64,000 nt of DNA from Streptomyces sp. NBC_00659 (GTDB taxonomy: Bacteria; Actinomycetota; Actinomycetes; Streptomycetales; Streptomycetaceae), in assembly GCF_036226925.1 (NCBI RefSeq), contig NZ_CP109031.1, positions 4,154,001 through 4,218,000 of the forward strand. Reading direction: 5' to 3'. Under the pieces are notes generated by a model. It was not told the origin of the DNA and ran no database searches. It saw only the letters and a list, made by a program, of their open reading frames with translations. The position numbers and the translations under genes are program-made. Below are positions 10,009 through 18,256 of this stretch, one piece after another (positions within the stretch are counted from its first letter, which is position 1; the number at the start of each line of letters is the position of its first letter).

Positions 10009-11280
10009 CTATTTGACCGGGGTGAACTCCACAGGAAGCGTGCGCAATCCACGCATAATGAGACCTCCACGCCAGCGCAAATCGGCCGATTCTCCGGCGA
10101 GTTGGATGTCGGGCAGGCGGCCGAGGAGCGTACCGAGCGCGATCTGCCCCTCCAGCCGGGCGAGCGGCGCGCCCAGGCAGTAGTGGATGCCGTGGCCGTA
10201 GCCCAAGTGCTGAAGGTCACGTCGCGCGAGATCGAGCGTGTCCGGCTGTTCGAAACGTTCGGGGTCGCGGTCCGCGGCCGCGAGCACCACGAGCACGGGG
10301 TCGCCGGCCGCGATGTCCTGCCCGCCGATCCGCACGGCCTCGGTCGCGAACCGCCAGGTGGCCAGTTCCACGGGCCCGTCGTAGCGCAGGAGTTCCTCGA
10401 CACCCGTCTCGAGCAGCCCGCTCTCCCCGGCCGCGAGGGAGGCCTGGAGACGCGCCCGCTGCCCGGGGTGGGTGAGCAGGGCGTGCATCCCGTTCCCGAT
10501 GAGATTGACCGTGGTCTCGAAGCCGGCGAAGAGCAGGATGAAGGCCATGGCGGCGGCCTCGTTCTCGGTGAGGTGCTCGCCGTGGTCGGAGGCGCGGATG
10601 AGCCCGGAGATGAGGTCCTCGCCCGGTGCGGGCTCCGCGGTCAGCGCCTCGCGCTTGCGGTGGATGAGCTCGGCGAGATACCCGCGCATCTTCTTCACGG
10701 ACCGGGCGACCCCGCCTCTGGGCCCGCCGCCGTGCCGGATCATCATGCCCGCCCAGTCACGGAAGTCGTCCTGGTCCTCGCGCGGGACGCCGAGCAGGTC
10801 GCAGATGGCGTAGATGGGGAGCGGGAAGGCGAACTCGTGGATGAGGTCCGCGGAACCCCTGGCCGCGAACCCGGCGATGAGCTGGTCCGTCAGCTCCTGC
10901 ACCCGTGGGGCGAATTCGGCCACGCGCCGCGGCGTGAACGCCTTGCTGACGAGCCGCCGCAGCCGGGTGTGGTCCGGCGGGTCGATGTTCAGCAGATGCG
11001 TCATGAGCTCGGCCTTGCGCTCCCCGGGAATCCCGGTCCGGCCCTTCGCGTGCGCGGGCTCGTCGTGATGCGCGGGATTCTTGGACAGCCGCTGGTCGGC
11101 GAGGGTCTGCTTGGCGTCGGCGTACCGCGTGACGAGCCAGGCCTCCACCCCGCTGGGCAGCCGCGTGCGGTGCACGGGCGCGTTCTCCCTGAGCCAGGCG
11201 TACGCCGGGTAGGGGTCGGTGGCGAACTCCCAGGTGAAGAGTTCGGGGGCGGCGCTGGCGGAGGCTTCGTACTCGGTCAC
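10009..11280 (-). CDS. Cytochrome P450, CYP107-like
   Basis: A 423-residue soluble heme monooxygenase. The I-helix oxygen-binding motif LLFAGFETTVN, the K-helix ExxR (EELLR) and the heme-ligand loop LGYGHGIHYCLGAPLARLE are all intact, so it should be active. Position next to rpfC and eno matches CYP107U1 of S. coelicolor, reported to affect sporulation and antibiotic production; this equivalence rests on memory of gene order. No ferredoxin or ferredoxin reductase is adjacent. The GTG at 11280 lacks a spaced ribosome site, but TACGGT lies 6 nt upstream, which suggests a leaderless mRNA. It is divergent from a flavohemoprotein gene 168 bp away. Confidence 0.9.
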   Translation of the reverse strand: MTEYEASASAAPELFTWEFATDPYPAYAWLRENAPVHRTRLPSGVEAWLVTRYADAKQTLADQRLSKNPAHHDEPAHAKGRTGIPGERKAELMTHLLNIDPPDHTRLRRLVSKAFTPRRVAEFAPRVQELTDQLIAGFAARGSADLIHEFAFPLPIYAICDLLGVPREDQDDFRDWAGMMIRHGGGPRGGVARSVKKMRGYLAELIHRKREALTAEPAPGEDLISGLIRASDHGEHLTENEAAAMAFILLFAGFETTVNLIGNGMHALLTHPGQRARLQASLAAGESGLLETGVEELLRYDGPVELATWRFATEAVRIGGQDIAAGDPVLVVLAAADRDPERFEQPDTLDLARRDLQHLGYGHGIHYCLGAPLARLEGQIALGTLLGRLPDIQLAGESADLRWRGGLIMRGLRTLPVEFTPVK

Positions 11281-11448
11281 TCCTCGACCGTATCCGCAGG
11301 GGGCGTCGTCCCCCCGGCCGCCCGGCGATCGGGCGCCACCCCTCGCGCGCGGCGGCGGCCTGAGCGTCTCCCGCCCGGTTCGCCCCGGACCGTCCGGACA
11401 TGGCCGGCTGTTTGACCTCGCCGCCCGGCGCGTTCCTACTTTCCTGCC
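11281..11448. promoter_or_regulatory. Divergent P450 / flavohemoprotein promoter region
   Basis: Plus strand: TTGACC (11412-11417) and TACTTT (11437-11442) or CCTACT (11435-11440) lie just before the GTG at 11449, giving a predicted start of transcription at the start codon. Minus strand: TACGGT lies 6 nt before the P450 GTG. Both genes therefore look leaderless. Confidence 0.5.
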
Positions 11449-12660
11449 GTGGACCCCGAAATACTCAGATCCAGCTTCGCGGTCGTGGAACGACGGGCCG
11501 AGTTCGCGGTCAAGTACTTCTACTCGCACCTCTTCCGCCACAACCCGGAGCTCCGCGCGCTGTTCCCGGCGGATCTCGCCCGGGACATGGAACGGCAGCG
11601 GGACCGGCTCTTCGCGGCGCTCACCTTCGTCATGGACAGGCTGGAGGATCCGGACCTGCCCCGTTACTTACGGAGTCTGGGCCGCGACCACCGCAAGTAC
11701 CTGACCCGGCCCGGGCACTACGCGGCCGTGGGGGAGAGTCTGATCGCCGCGTTCGCGGTCGTCGCGGGCTCGGCCTGGAGCGCCGAGACCGAGAAGGCGT
11801 GGACCGCCGCGTACGGGGTGATCGCCCGGTGCATGCTGGAGGGCGCCGGGGAGGCCCGGCACCATGGCGAGCCGCTCTGGTGGGACGCCGAGGTCGTCTC
11901 CCGCACCCGGCACGGCGACGGCCTCGCCGTCCTCACCCTGCTGCCACGGCAACGGCTCACCTATTCCCCCGGTCAGTACGTCAGTGTCTGCGTGCCCCAT
12001 CTGCCTCGTGTCTGGCGGCCCTACTCCCTCGCCAACGCGCCGCGCGCCGACCGCACCGTCGACCTGCACGTCAGCCGCGTCGAGGGCGGCATGCTCTCCA
12101 CCGCCCTCGTCCGGCGGACCCGGGTGGGCGACGTACTGCGGCTGGGCCCGCCCGGCGGCGGCCTCACCCTGCGGACGCCCGCCGACCGGCCCCTCACCCT
12201 CATCGCGGCCGGCACGGGCTGGGCACCGGTGAAGGCCCTGCTGGAACAGCTCGACCCCGCCCACGAGGCCCGTCTGTTCCTCGTGGCCCGCGACATCGCG
12301 CACCTCTACGACCGGCCAGCCGTCGAACGCCTGCGGGCCGCGCTCCCCCGGCTCGCCGTCACCTACATCACCCCCGCGCCCGGCCGCCCCAAGGTCCAGG
12401 CGACCGAACGGCTGCTCACCGCGCTGGGCAACCGGGCCGGCTGGACCCGGCACGACGTCTATGTCGCCGGTCCGCCCGATCTCGTCGAAGAGACCGGCGA
12501 CGCGCTCTCCGCTCTCGGAGCACCGGCCGACCGGGTCTTCCACGACCCGCTGCCGCCGACCGGGGAGAGCCGTCCCCGCCCGGTGGGCGCGGCCCAGTGG
12601 CTTCTCGACCGCCCCCCTCCGGCCTGGCACAACCCGGCGGGCCGCACCCCCGGACCGTGA
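11449..12660 (+). CDS. Flavohemoprotein (globin fused to FAD/NAD reductase)
   Basis: A 403-residue protein with an N-terminal globin (about 1-135) and a ferredoxin-reductase-like part (about 140-375). The globin shows the B-helix KYFYSHLF and the proximal-His region GRDHRKYLTRPGHYAAVGESL. The reductase has the FAD motif RPYSLAN and the NAD motif AAGTGWAPVKALLEQL. Flavohemoproteins oxidise nitric oxide to nitrate or pass electrons from NAD(P)H to heme. The globin lacks several residues of the classical Hmp pattern, so NO dioxygenase activity is not certain. The last ~30 residues are a Pro/Arg-rich extension running into a repeat. No ribosome site precedes the GTG, and the promoter suggests a leaderless transcript. 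Confidence 0.85.
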   Translation: MDPEILRSSFAVVERRAEFAVKYFYSHLFRHNPELRALFPADLARDMERQRDRLFAALTFVMDRLEDPDLPRYLRSLGRDHRKYLTRPGHYAAVGESLIAAFAVVAGSAWSAETEKAWTAAYGVIARCMLEGAGEARHHGEPLWWDAEVVSRTRHGDGLAVLTLLPRQRLTYSPGQYVSVCVPHLPRVWRPYSLANAPRADRTVDLHVSRVEGGMLSTALVRRTRVGDVLRLGPPGGGLTLRTPADRPLTLIAAGTGWAPVKALLEQLDPAHEARLFLVARDIAHLYDRPAVERLRAALPRLAVTYITPAPGRPKVQATERLLTALGNRAGWTRHDVYVAGPPDLVEETGDALSALGAPADRVFHDPLPPTGESRPRPVGAAQWLLDRPPPAWHNPAGRTPGP

Positions 12661-12775
12661 CCGGGAAAGAGGGACCTCACCCCGGACCGTGACCCGGAAC
12701 GACCGACCTCACCCCGCGCCTCCCCCGGACCGACGGGCCTCACCCCGGGCCTCCCCCGGACCGACCGGGGCCCGG
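12655..12775. repeat. Degenerate tandem repeat between convergent flavohemoprotein and mazG
   Basis: Blocks of the kind CCCCGGACCG(T)GAC followed by a CCTCACCCCG stretch recur about four times at 30-36 bp spacing. The copies near 12720-12770 (CCTCCCCCGGACCGAC) are the most alike. The first copy overlaps the flavohemoprotein stop codon and the last abuts the mazG stop. Confidence 0.6.
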
Positions 12776-13822
12776 TCAGCCCGCCCCTCCCTTTTCCTCC
12801 GCCCCGAGGATCGCGTCCCGGTACGTCCGCGCCGCCGCCCGCAGCGCCGCCTCGGGGTCGACGCCCTCGGCCTCGGCACGGACGGCCATCGCCAGCAGTT
12901 CGTATCCCACGCCCTCGCCCGCGGGCAGCGGAACGTCGAGTCCCGCCGTACGCGCCCGGGACGACAGCTTGGCCGACAGGGCCAGACCCGGCTGGCCGAG
13001 CGGGACACCCTCGGTGACGGAGGTGCGCCGCTTCTCCTCGGCCTTGGTGCGCAGCCAGTGCTCCTTGACCTCCTCGGGCGTCGTGGCCGTCTCGTCGCCG
13101 AAGACATGCGGGTGCCGGTGGATCAGCTTGGCGACGATCCCGCCGGCCACGTCGTCGATCGAGAACGGAGCCTCCATGTCGTCCTCGGCGATCCGGGAGT
13201 GGAACACGACCTGGAGCAGGACGTCGCCGAGCTCCTCCCTCAGCTCGTCCCGGTCGCCCTCCTCGATGGCCTCGACGAGCTCGTACGACTCCTCCAGGCC
13301 GTACTTCGCCAGGCCCTCGTGCGTCTGCCGGGACGACCAGGGGCACTCGGCGCGGATGCGGTCCATCACCTGGACGAGGTCGAGCAGACGCGCGCCCGGC
13401 AGGTCGTACGAGGCGGGCAGCAGTTCCAGGTCCGGCATCCGTATGCGGCCGGAGCCCGCCAGGCGGGCCAGACCGTCGGTGAGCCGGGGTTCGCCCTCGC
13501 CGGTGGCGACGACGACCACCGAGCGGCCGCTGGCACACGCGTCGACCAGCTCCTGCGCGGTCGGTGACTCCTCGTCGACCCCGATGCCCGCCTCGCGCAG
13601 ATACGGGACCTGCGGGTGCGCGCCGTCCGAGCACAGCACCCGGTCCGCGCCGTGCAGCGCCTGCCAGGCCGGCCAGGACAGCAGGCCGGGCGCCACGCGG
13701 TGGCTGGTGGTGAGCATGACGATGCGGCCGGGGTCGGCGGCGCCCCTGCCGTCGGCGGTCACATCGGCCGCGGTCCGCTCGCCGCCCTGAGCGGTCCCCG
13801 TCGGTTCACTGATTGCGTTCAC
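12776..13822 (-). CDS. mazG: Nucleoside triphosphate pyrophosphohydrolase MazG
   Basis: A 348-residue protein that hydrolyses (d)NTPs to NMP and pyrophosphate, a house-cleaning role. The N-terminal ~120 residues resemble the extra domain of mycobacterial MazG (MLTTSHRVAPGLLSWPAWQ onward). The MazG domain follows with CPWSSRQTHEGLAKYGLEESYE and the metal-binding pair EESYE and EELGD, then HRHPHVFGDE. The tail holds a second, degenerate helical part. GTG at 13822 is taken as the start. An internal ATG at MLTTSHRV, about 38 residues further on, is possible. It sits downstream of a SurA-like lipoprotein on the same strand. Confidence 0.88.
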   Translation of the reverse strand: MNAISEPTGTAQGGERTAADVTADGRGAADPGRIVMLTTSHRVAPGLLSWPAWQALHGADRVLCSDGAHPQVPYLREAGIGVDEESPTAQELVDACASGRSVVVVATGEGEPRLTDGLARLAGSGRIRMPDLELLPASYDLPGARLLDLVQVMDRIRAECPWSSRQTHEGLAKYGLEESYELVEAIEEGDRDELREELGDVLLQVVFHSRIAEDDMEAPFSIDDVAGGIVAKLIHRHPHVFGDETATTPEEVKEHWLRTKAEEKRRTSVTEGVPLGQPGLALSAKLSSRARTAGLDVPLPAGEGVGYELLAMAVRAEAEGVDPEAALRAAARTYRDAILGAEEKGGAG

Positions 13823-13976
13823 CCCTCGAACGTAACCCACGCCGCCGACACCCCCGGAGTTGTCCACAGGCCCCGGGGACACAGGTGTCCACAGGCCCCG
13901 GCGACACGGCCGATCCGCGGATCCGCCGCCGGCCCGCCGCCGATCAGCTGACGCCCCGCCGCCCCGCGGCGACGGG

Positions 13977-14636
13977 TTACGCGGGCTGCGGGGTCACCGC
14001 CGTGGAGACCTCACGCACCCACGGCGTCTTCGCGTCGACCCGGCTGCTCTTCTGGACGTCCCAGGTGCCGTAGCGCGGGTTCAGGTCGACATGGAGCTGC
14101 TTCGAGGCGGTGGACATCGCCTTCCAGAAGGCGGCCTTGCCGTCGGTGGTGTTCATGTCGACGCCGAGTGCGGCGGCGAGCTTGCGGGCCTCGATCTCGG
14201 TGCGCAGGCTGTCGTCGAGGCGCTTGGGCGCCACGCCGTAGTTCGACAGCCAGGCCGTCTCCAGCGCCTTCGAGCCGCCCGCCTGCTGTTCGAGCGCCGA
14301 CCGCATCTGCTGCGAGTCCTTGCGGGTGACTTCCACGCCGGCGTTCTTGGCCGCCCGGTCCAGCACCCGGTCCAGGACCATGCTGTGCAGGGTGTCGCGG
14401 GTGAGGGTGCCGGTGCTCGCGACGACCTGCGCGTACTGGGCGTCGTCCTTGCTGGCGGCCCGCTGCGCCGAGCGCACCTCGTCGACCCGGCCCTCCAACT
14501 GCGCGACGGTGATCCGGCTGTCTCCGACGACGGCCGCCGCGCCGGGATGGGCATCGCTGCCGCACCCGGTGAGCAGAGGGGCCGCGGCGATGATCGCGGC
14601 GGAGAGGACGAGCGCGGTGCGACGGCGGCGGTGCAA
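13977..14636 (-). CDS. SurA N-terminal-domain lipoprotein
   Basis: A 219-residue predicted lipoprotein. The signal peptide ends in the lipobox LLTGC at about residue 22, so it should be anchored to the outer face of the membrane. The rest matches the SurA N-terminal helical chaperone fold: VVGDSRITVAQLEGRVDEVR, then a long helical region and the conserved NPRYGTWD near the end. It lacks a complete parvulin isomerase domain, so a periplasm-like chaperone role is more likely than catalysis. The TTG start is supported by GGAGG 6 nt upstream. The longer frame upstream has no signal peptide and is not used. Confidence 0.82.
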   Translation of the reverse strand: MHRRRRTALVLSAAIIAAAPLLTGCGSDAHPGAAAVVGDSRITVAQLEGRVDEVRSAQRAASKDDAQYAQVVASTGTLTRDTLHSMVLDRVLDRAAKNAGVEVTRKDSQQMRSALEQQAGGSKALETAWLSNYGVAPKRLDDSLRTEIEARKLAAALGVDMNTTDGKAAFWKAMSTASKQLHVDLNPRYGTWDVQKSSRVDAKTPWVREVSTAVTPQPA

Positions 14637-14869
14637 GGAAGCCTCCCGAGGAGATTGTGCGACGGTGCACAAAGTCTTGCGGTGATCGATGGTAGGCAGT
14701 GGCCCGCCTCTCGGCCAGCCATTCGACCAACGATTCACGACGACTTCAGGCACCGCCGACGGTTCCCGGCCTCGCGGAACGGCCACGGTCCGCCCGTACG
14801 AGTGACCAGGGCCGGCCGGTGATCCGACCGGCCGCCCGTGTCCGTCCTCTCCCGCGGGCCGTCCGCGCG

Positions 14870-15697
14870 TCAGCCGGTGATGGCGACCGGCGCGTCCCAG
14901 GCGTCGCGGTCCACGGTGATCGTGACGCCGCCGATGGTCTCCTTGCTGTTGACCATGTACTGGTGGGCGCGGCTGTGGCCGGTGAACTGGGTGGCACCCC
15001 ACGGCCAGTCAGTGGTCGTGGTGTTCTTCTGGTCCCACAGCGCGTACCAGAGGTTGCCCGGCAGGTCCGTCTTGTCGGTCGCGGTCGCGACGGCCTTGGC
15101 GCTGGAGCTGGTGAAGCCGTAGTACCCGGAGCGGTACGTCTTGGCGCGCAGGACCTTGTCGAAGGCGCGCACGTACGTCAGCACGGCGTCGTTGCACGCC
15201 TTGTTCGTGATGTCGTACGACTCCATGTCCAGGTAGACCGGGCTGCCGGCCTTCATCCCCAGGGCGGAGGCCTTGGCGACCGCGTCCGCTCCGTCGGCCG
15301 CGCCGAGCGAGGCCGCGGTCGCGGTGGTGATCTTCTCGGGGCTGCTCCCGGTCTGGCAGGACGGCTGTGCGCCGACGTACAGCGGGATGAGCTTCCAGCC
15401 CAGCGTGCTGACCGACTTGACCCAGGACGCGGTGAGGTTGGGCTGGGCGCATCCGCGGTTCTTGCCGCCGATGTACACGGCGGCGGCTCCGTAGAAGCCA
15501 GTGTGCCAGGCCTTCATCGCGGTGAGCGAGGGCGCCGCGCAGGTGTCGAAGGCGCGGCCTGTGTAGGTCTTCTGGGCGGGCCAGGTCGTGGCGGCCATGG
15601 AGGTCTGCGCGGCGATACCGGCGCCGGCGACGACGGCGACCCCGGCCACCCCCCAGGTGATGTACCGGCGCTTCCTCGACTGACGATGGTCGGACAT
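14870..15697 (-). CDS. Secreted Rv2525c-like glycoside hydrolase (DUF1906)
   Basis: A 275-residue exported protein. The N-terminus carries RKRRYITWGVAGVAVVAGAG, a twin-arginine-like motif with a hydrophobic stretch, cleaved near AQTSMAA. The rest is a TIM-barrel glycoside-hydrolase-like domain: FDTCAAPSLTAMKAW, the strand GFYGAAAVYIGG, LIPLYVGAQ, PVYLDMESYD (acidic residues where catalytic acids are expected) and GYYGFTSS. Mycobacterial Rv2525c, a Tat substrate, is the reference member and affects cell-wall glycan; the substrate here is unknown. The ATG at 15697 has only a weak G-rich ribosome site. It lies alone between SurA-like and kinase genes. Confidence 0.85.
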   Translation of the reverse strand: MSDHRQSRKRRYITWGVAGVAVVAGAGIAAQTSMAATTWPAQKTYTGRAFDTCAAPSLTAMKAWHTGFYGAAAVYIGGKNRGCAQPNLTASWVKSVSTLGWKLIPLYVGAQPSCQTGSSPEKITTATAASLGAADGADAVAKASALGMKAGSPVYLDMESYDITNKACNDAVLTYVRAFDKVLRAKTYRSGYYGFTSSSAKAVATATDKTDLPGNLWYALWDQKNTTTTDWPWGATQFTGHSRAHQYMVNSKETIGGVTITVDRDAWDAPVAITG

Positions 15698-15883
15698 GTG
15701 AACCCACCCCTGGTTGTGCCGGTGGTACCGGCCGGTTGTGCGATGACAGCGCACGCGGCGCACAGACGGCGCGCGCGGCACGAAACAGGCGCAACCCAAC
15801 CAGCCACGCATGCCCGTTCGGGAAAGAAAGCCCCTACGGAGTCACAAGATCCTCTCAGCGCACGGTAAAAACCGGGACCGGTC

Positions 15884-17410
15884 CTAGCCGCGCACCTGAC
15901 CCAGCCACTGCAGGGTCCGCCGGATCTCGGCCGCGAGCGGGTGTCCGGGGCCGTGCAGCCGCTCCACGTCGTGCAGCAGCCGGGCCAGTGTGTCGTGGGC
16001 GGCGGCGCGGTCGCCGAGCGCCAGCAGCAGGTGACCGATGCGGCGGCGGACGTCGAAGGCGAGTTCCGGGTCGTCGGCCGCGTACCGGTTCTCGTAGTAC
16101 GGCAGCAGCGCGCGGTACTCGGCGAGCGCCGTCGCCGGGTCGCCCAACTGCTCCAGGCACTGGGCGGCTTCGTAGCGGTAGCGCAGGGACTGGGGGTCGG
16201 CCTGGCCGGACTCGGCGGCGCGTTCGTCGGCGAGGCGGCGCAGTTCGGGCAGCGCGCGCCGGTACTGGCCGTCGTCCATGAGCGTGGCCGCGTACTGCTT
16301 GCGCAGGGTGCGTACGACCGGGGAGTGCTCGCCGTGCTGCTGTGCTGCGGTGGGCAGGATCGCGCCGAGGACGTCGACGGCCTGGGTGATGCGGCCCTCG
16401 CCCAGAAGGCGCTTCACCTCGTCGACGGCGCCGGCGACATCGGTCTTCCCGGCGGCCCGCGCCACGGGGGCGGGCCGGGGTGCGGGCGTGCGCGCGCGGT
16501 CCGGCCAGGGGGCGTGCGGGCGCAGGAAGGGGCGGGTGGGGTCGAGCGGCGCCCCGGTGGGCGTTCCACGCGCGGGCAGGAGCGGCACCAGGTGCTCGTA
16601 CACCTCCTGTGCGGAGGCGGGCCGGTGCTGCGGGTCCTTCGCGAGCAGGCGCAGGACCAGGTTCTCCAGCGCCTCCGGGATCTCGGGGCGCAGCCGGCGT
16701 ACGGGCAGCGGAGGCTCGTACAGGTGCCGGTGCAGCACGCCGAGGGCCGTCGAGCCCGTGAACGGCACGTCGCCGCTGAGGAGTTCGTGCATCAGCACAC
16801 CGAGCGCGTACAGGTCGGTGTACGGGCCGACCGCGCCGCCCATCGCCTGCTCGGGCGCCATGTAGGCGGGCGAGCCGATGGGGGAGCCGGTGTGCGTGAG
16901 GCGGGTCGTGTCGGTGTCCATGACGGAGGCGACGCCGAGGTCGAGGACGGTCACCGTGCCGTCCTGCTTCACCATCACGTTGCGCGGCTTGAGGTCGCGG
17001 TGGACGATCGGCACGGAGTGCACGGCGCTCAGTACGGCGCACAGTTGCGCGGCGACCGCGACCGCCCACTGCCACGGGTACGGGTCGTGTTCGGCGAGGT
17101 GATCGGAGAGGTCGGCACCGTCGACGTACTGCATGACGAGGAAGAGTTCCTCGCCCTCGCTGCCCGCGTCGTGCACGGTGACCAGGCCGGGATGGTCGAC
17201 CTGGGCGGTCACCCGGCACTCGCGCGCGAAACGGCGGCGCAGTTCGTCGGCCTCCTGGCCGACGACCTTGTCGGGACGCAGCAGCTTCACCGCGACGCGC
17301 CGGTCGAGCCGCTGGTCGTAGGCCGTCCAGACCTGGCCCATGCCTCCCTGCCCGATGAGCGTGGCCAGTTCGTAGCGCCCGGCGACGACGCGTCCGGCCT
17401 CCGCGGTCAC
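15884..17410 (-). CDS. Soluble Ser/Thr protein kinase with C-terminal TPR-like region
   Basis: A 508-residue eukaryotic-type kinase. The catalytic domain (about 10-275) has IGQGGMGQVW, VAVKLLR, HRDLKPRNVMV, DLGVAS (DLG in place of DFG) and YMAPEQ, so it should be active. A Pro/Arg-rich linker (about 285-325) leads to about 180 helical residues with TPR-like repeats (AAQCLEQLGDPATALAEYRALL and similar). No membrane helix is present, unlike PknB. The GTG start overlaps the TGA of the upstream membrane-protein gene by four bases, indicating coupling. That membrane protein may be its partner or its substrate, which is inference. Confidence 0.9.
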   Translation of the reverse strand: MTAEAGRVVAGRYELATLIGQGGMGQVWTAYDQRLDRRVAVKLLRPDKVVGQEADELRRRFARECRVTAQVDHPGLVTVHDAGSEGEELFLVMQYVDGADLSDHLAEHDPYPWQWAVAVAAQLCAVLSAVHSVPIVHRDLKPRNVMVKQDGTVTVLDLGVASVMDTDTTRLTHTGSPIGSPAYMAPEQAMGGAVGPYTDLYALGVLMHELLSGDVPFTGSTALGVLHRHLYEPPLPVRRLRPEIPEALENLVLRLLAKDPQHRPASAQEVYEHLVPLLPARGTPTGAPLDPTRPFLRPHAPWPDRARTPAPRPAPVARAAGKTDVAGAVDEVKRLLGEGRITQAVDVLGAILPTAAQQHGEHSPVVRTLRKQYAATLMDDGQYRRALPELRRLADERAAESGQADPQSLRYRYEAAQCLEQLGDPATALAEYRALLPYYENRYAADDPELAFDVRRRIGHLLLALGDRAAAHDTLARLLHDVERLHGPGHPLAAEIRRTLQWLGQVRG

Positions 17411-18030
17411 CGTCCGCCCTCGTGCTCGCCGTCGCGCCGGTCCCCGTGCCTGCGCAGATAGTCGCTGAGTTCGTCGAGCTCGGCGCGCACCTGGTCGATG
17501 CGCGCGGGCGTGGCCCGCTGCGGCGGGGGCTGGGGCATCGGCGTGTTCGGCGGGTACGCCTGCGGTACGGGAGGCTGCGGTACGGGAGGCTGCGCCTGCG
17601 GTACGTGGAGGCCCGGGTACGGCGGGGCGGGCGGCGCGGACTGCGGATGGCCGTACGGCCCGGGGGCGGTCTGCGCGTGGAACGGCGCGTAACCGATGGG
17701 CCGCCGCGCCGCGTTGTGGAAGCGGATGTCGCTTGCCAGGTAGTGCGCGACGCTGCCGGCGCCGAGGATCACTGCCACGGCCAGCGCGACATCGCCCCTG
17801 CTGTCGCTCTCCGGCACCGTACCGACGACCATGAGCGCGCCGATGGACACCGGCAGCGACACCCAGGCCGCCGTCCAGTCGAACCACCGCCCCCGCTGGA
17901 TCGCCACCCGGAACAGCGGAACACAGGCGAGCAGACCGCACGACAGGAGCCCGGCGGCGGCGAACAGCACGCGCAACGTGATGACGGTTCCCGCGCTGCG
18001 GGTGGGTGGCGCCCCGTCGTGGCCGTACAT
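17407..18030 (-). CDS. Integral membrane protein, kinase partner, Pro-rich tail
   Basis: A 207-residue protein with three hydrophobic helices in the first ~110 residues (LRVLFAAAGLLSCGLLACVPLF, WTAAWVSLPVSIGALMVVG, ALAVAVILGAGSVAHYLA), then a Pro/Gln/Tyr-rich stretch with PQPPVPQ-type repeats and a C-terminal coiled segment (ARIDQVRAELDELSDYLRR). The segment VPLFRVAIQRGRWFDWTA is recognisably similar to VPFLYVAIRRGRGSDWGA of the small membrane protein at 22141-22503. GGGAG lies 6 nt before the ATG. Its stop overlaps the kinase start. I do not recognise a named family. Confidence 0.8.
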   Translation of the reverse strand: MYGHDGAPPTRSAGTVITLRVLFAAAGLLSCGLLACVPLFRVAIQRGRWFDWTAAWVSLPVSIGALMVVGTVPESDSRGDVALAVAVILGAGSVAHYLASDIRFHNAARRPIGYAPFHAQTAPGPYGHPQSAPPAPPYPGLHVPQAQPPVPQPPVPQAYPPNTPMPQPPPQRATPARIDQVRAELDELSDYLRRHGDRRDGEHEGGR

Positions 18031-18200
18031 GACTGCTCCCGGGCCTGGGTTCGATTTCGGAGTTCGAGCGTATAGGCCGACACGGACGACCGGTCCCGGG
18101 TTGTACGGAACCGTTGTCGCGCCGATCACCTCGCACGACGCCGCAGGTGACGTCGGGAGAGACGGCCCCGCGGTGGCCCGGGGCGACGGGCGGAGCAGGC

Positions 18201-18215
18201 GGGGCGCTCCGCCCC
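18201..18215 (-). terminator. Short GC hairpin after the methylase-like gene
   Basis: GGGGCG-ctc-CGCCCC, 40 bp past the stop codon of the minus-strand methylase-like gene. No T-run follows, so it is a weak candidate. Confidence 0.4.
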
Positions 18216-18256
18216 GGGCGCGCGCGGCACTCGGGGCGCGCGGGACACTCGCGGCC

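Noticed and set aside
10009..15697. Natural-product gene cluster around the P450
   Set aside because: Neighbours are mazG, a SurA-like lipoprotein and a glycosidase-like protein. No synthase, thioesterase or tailoring set is present.
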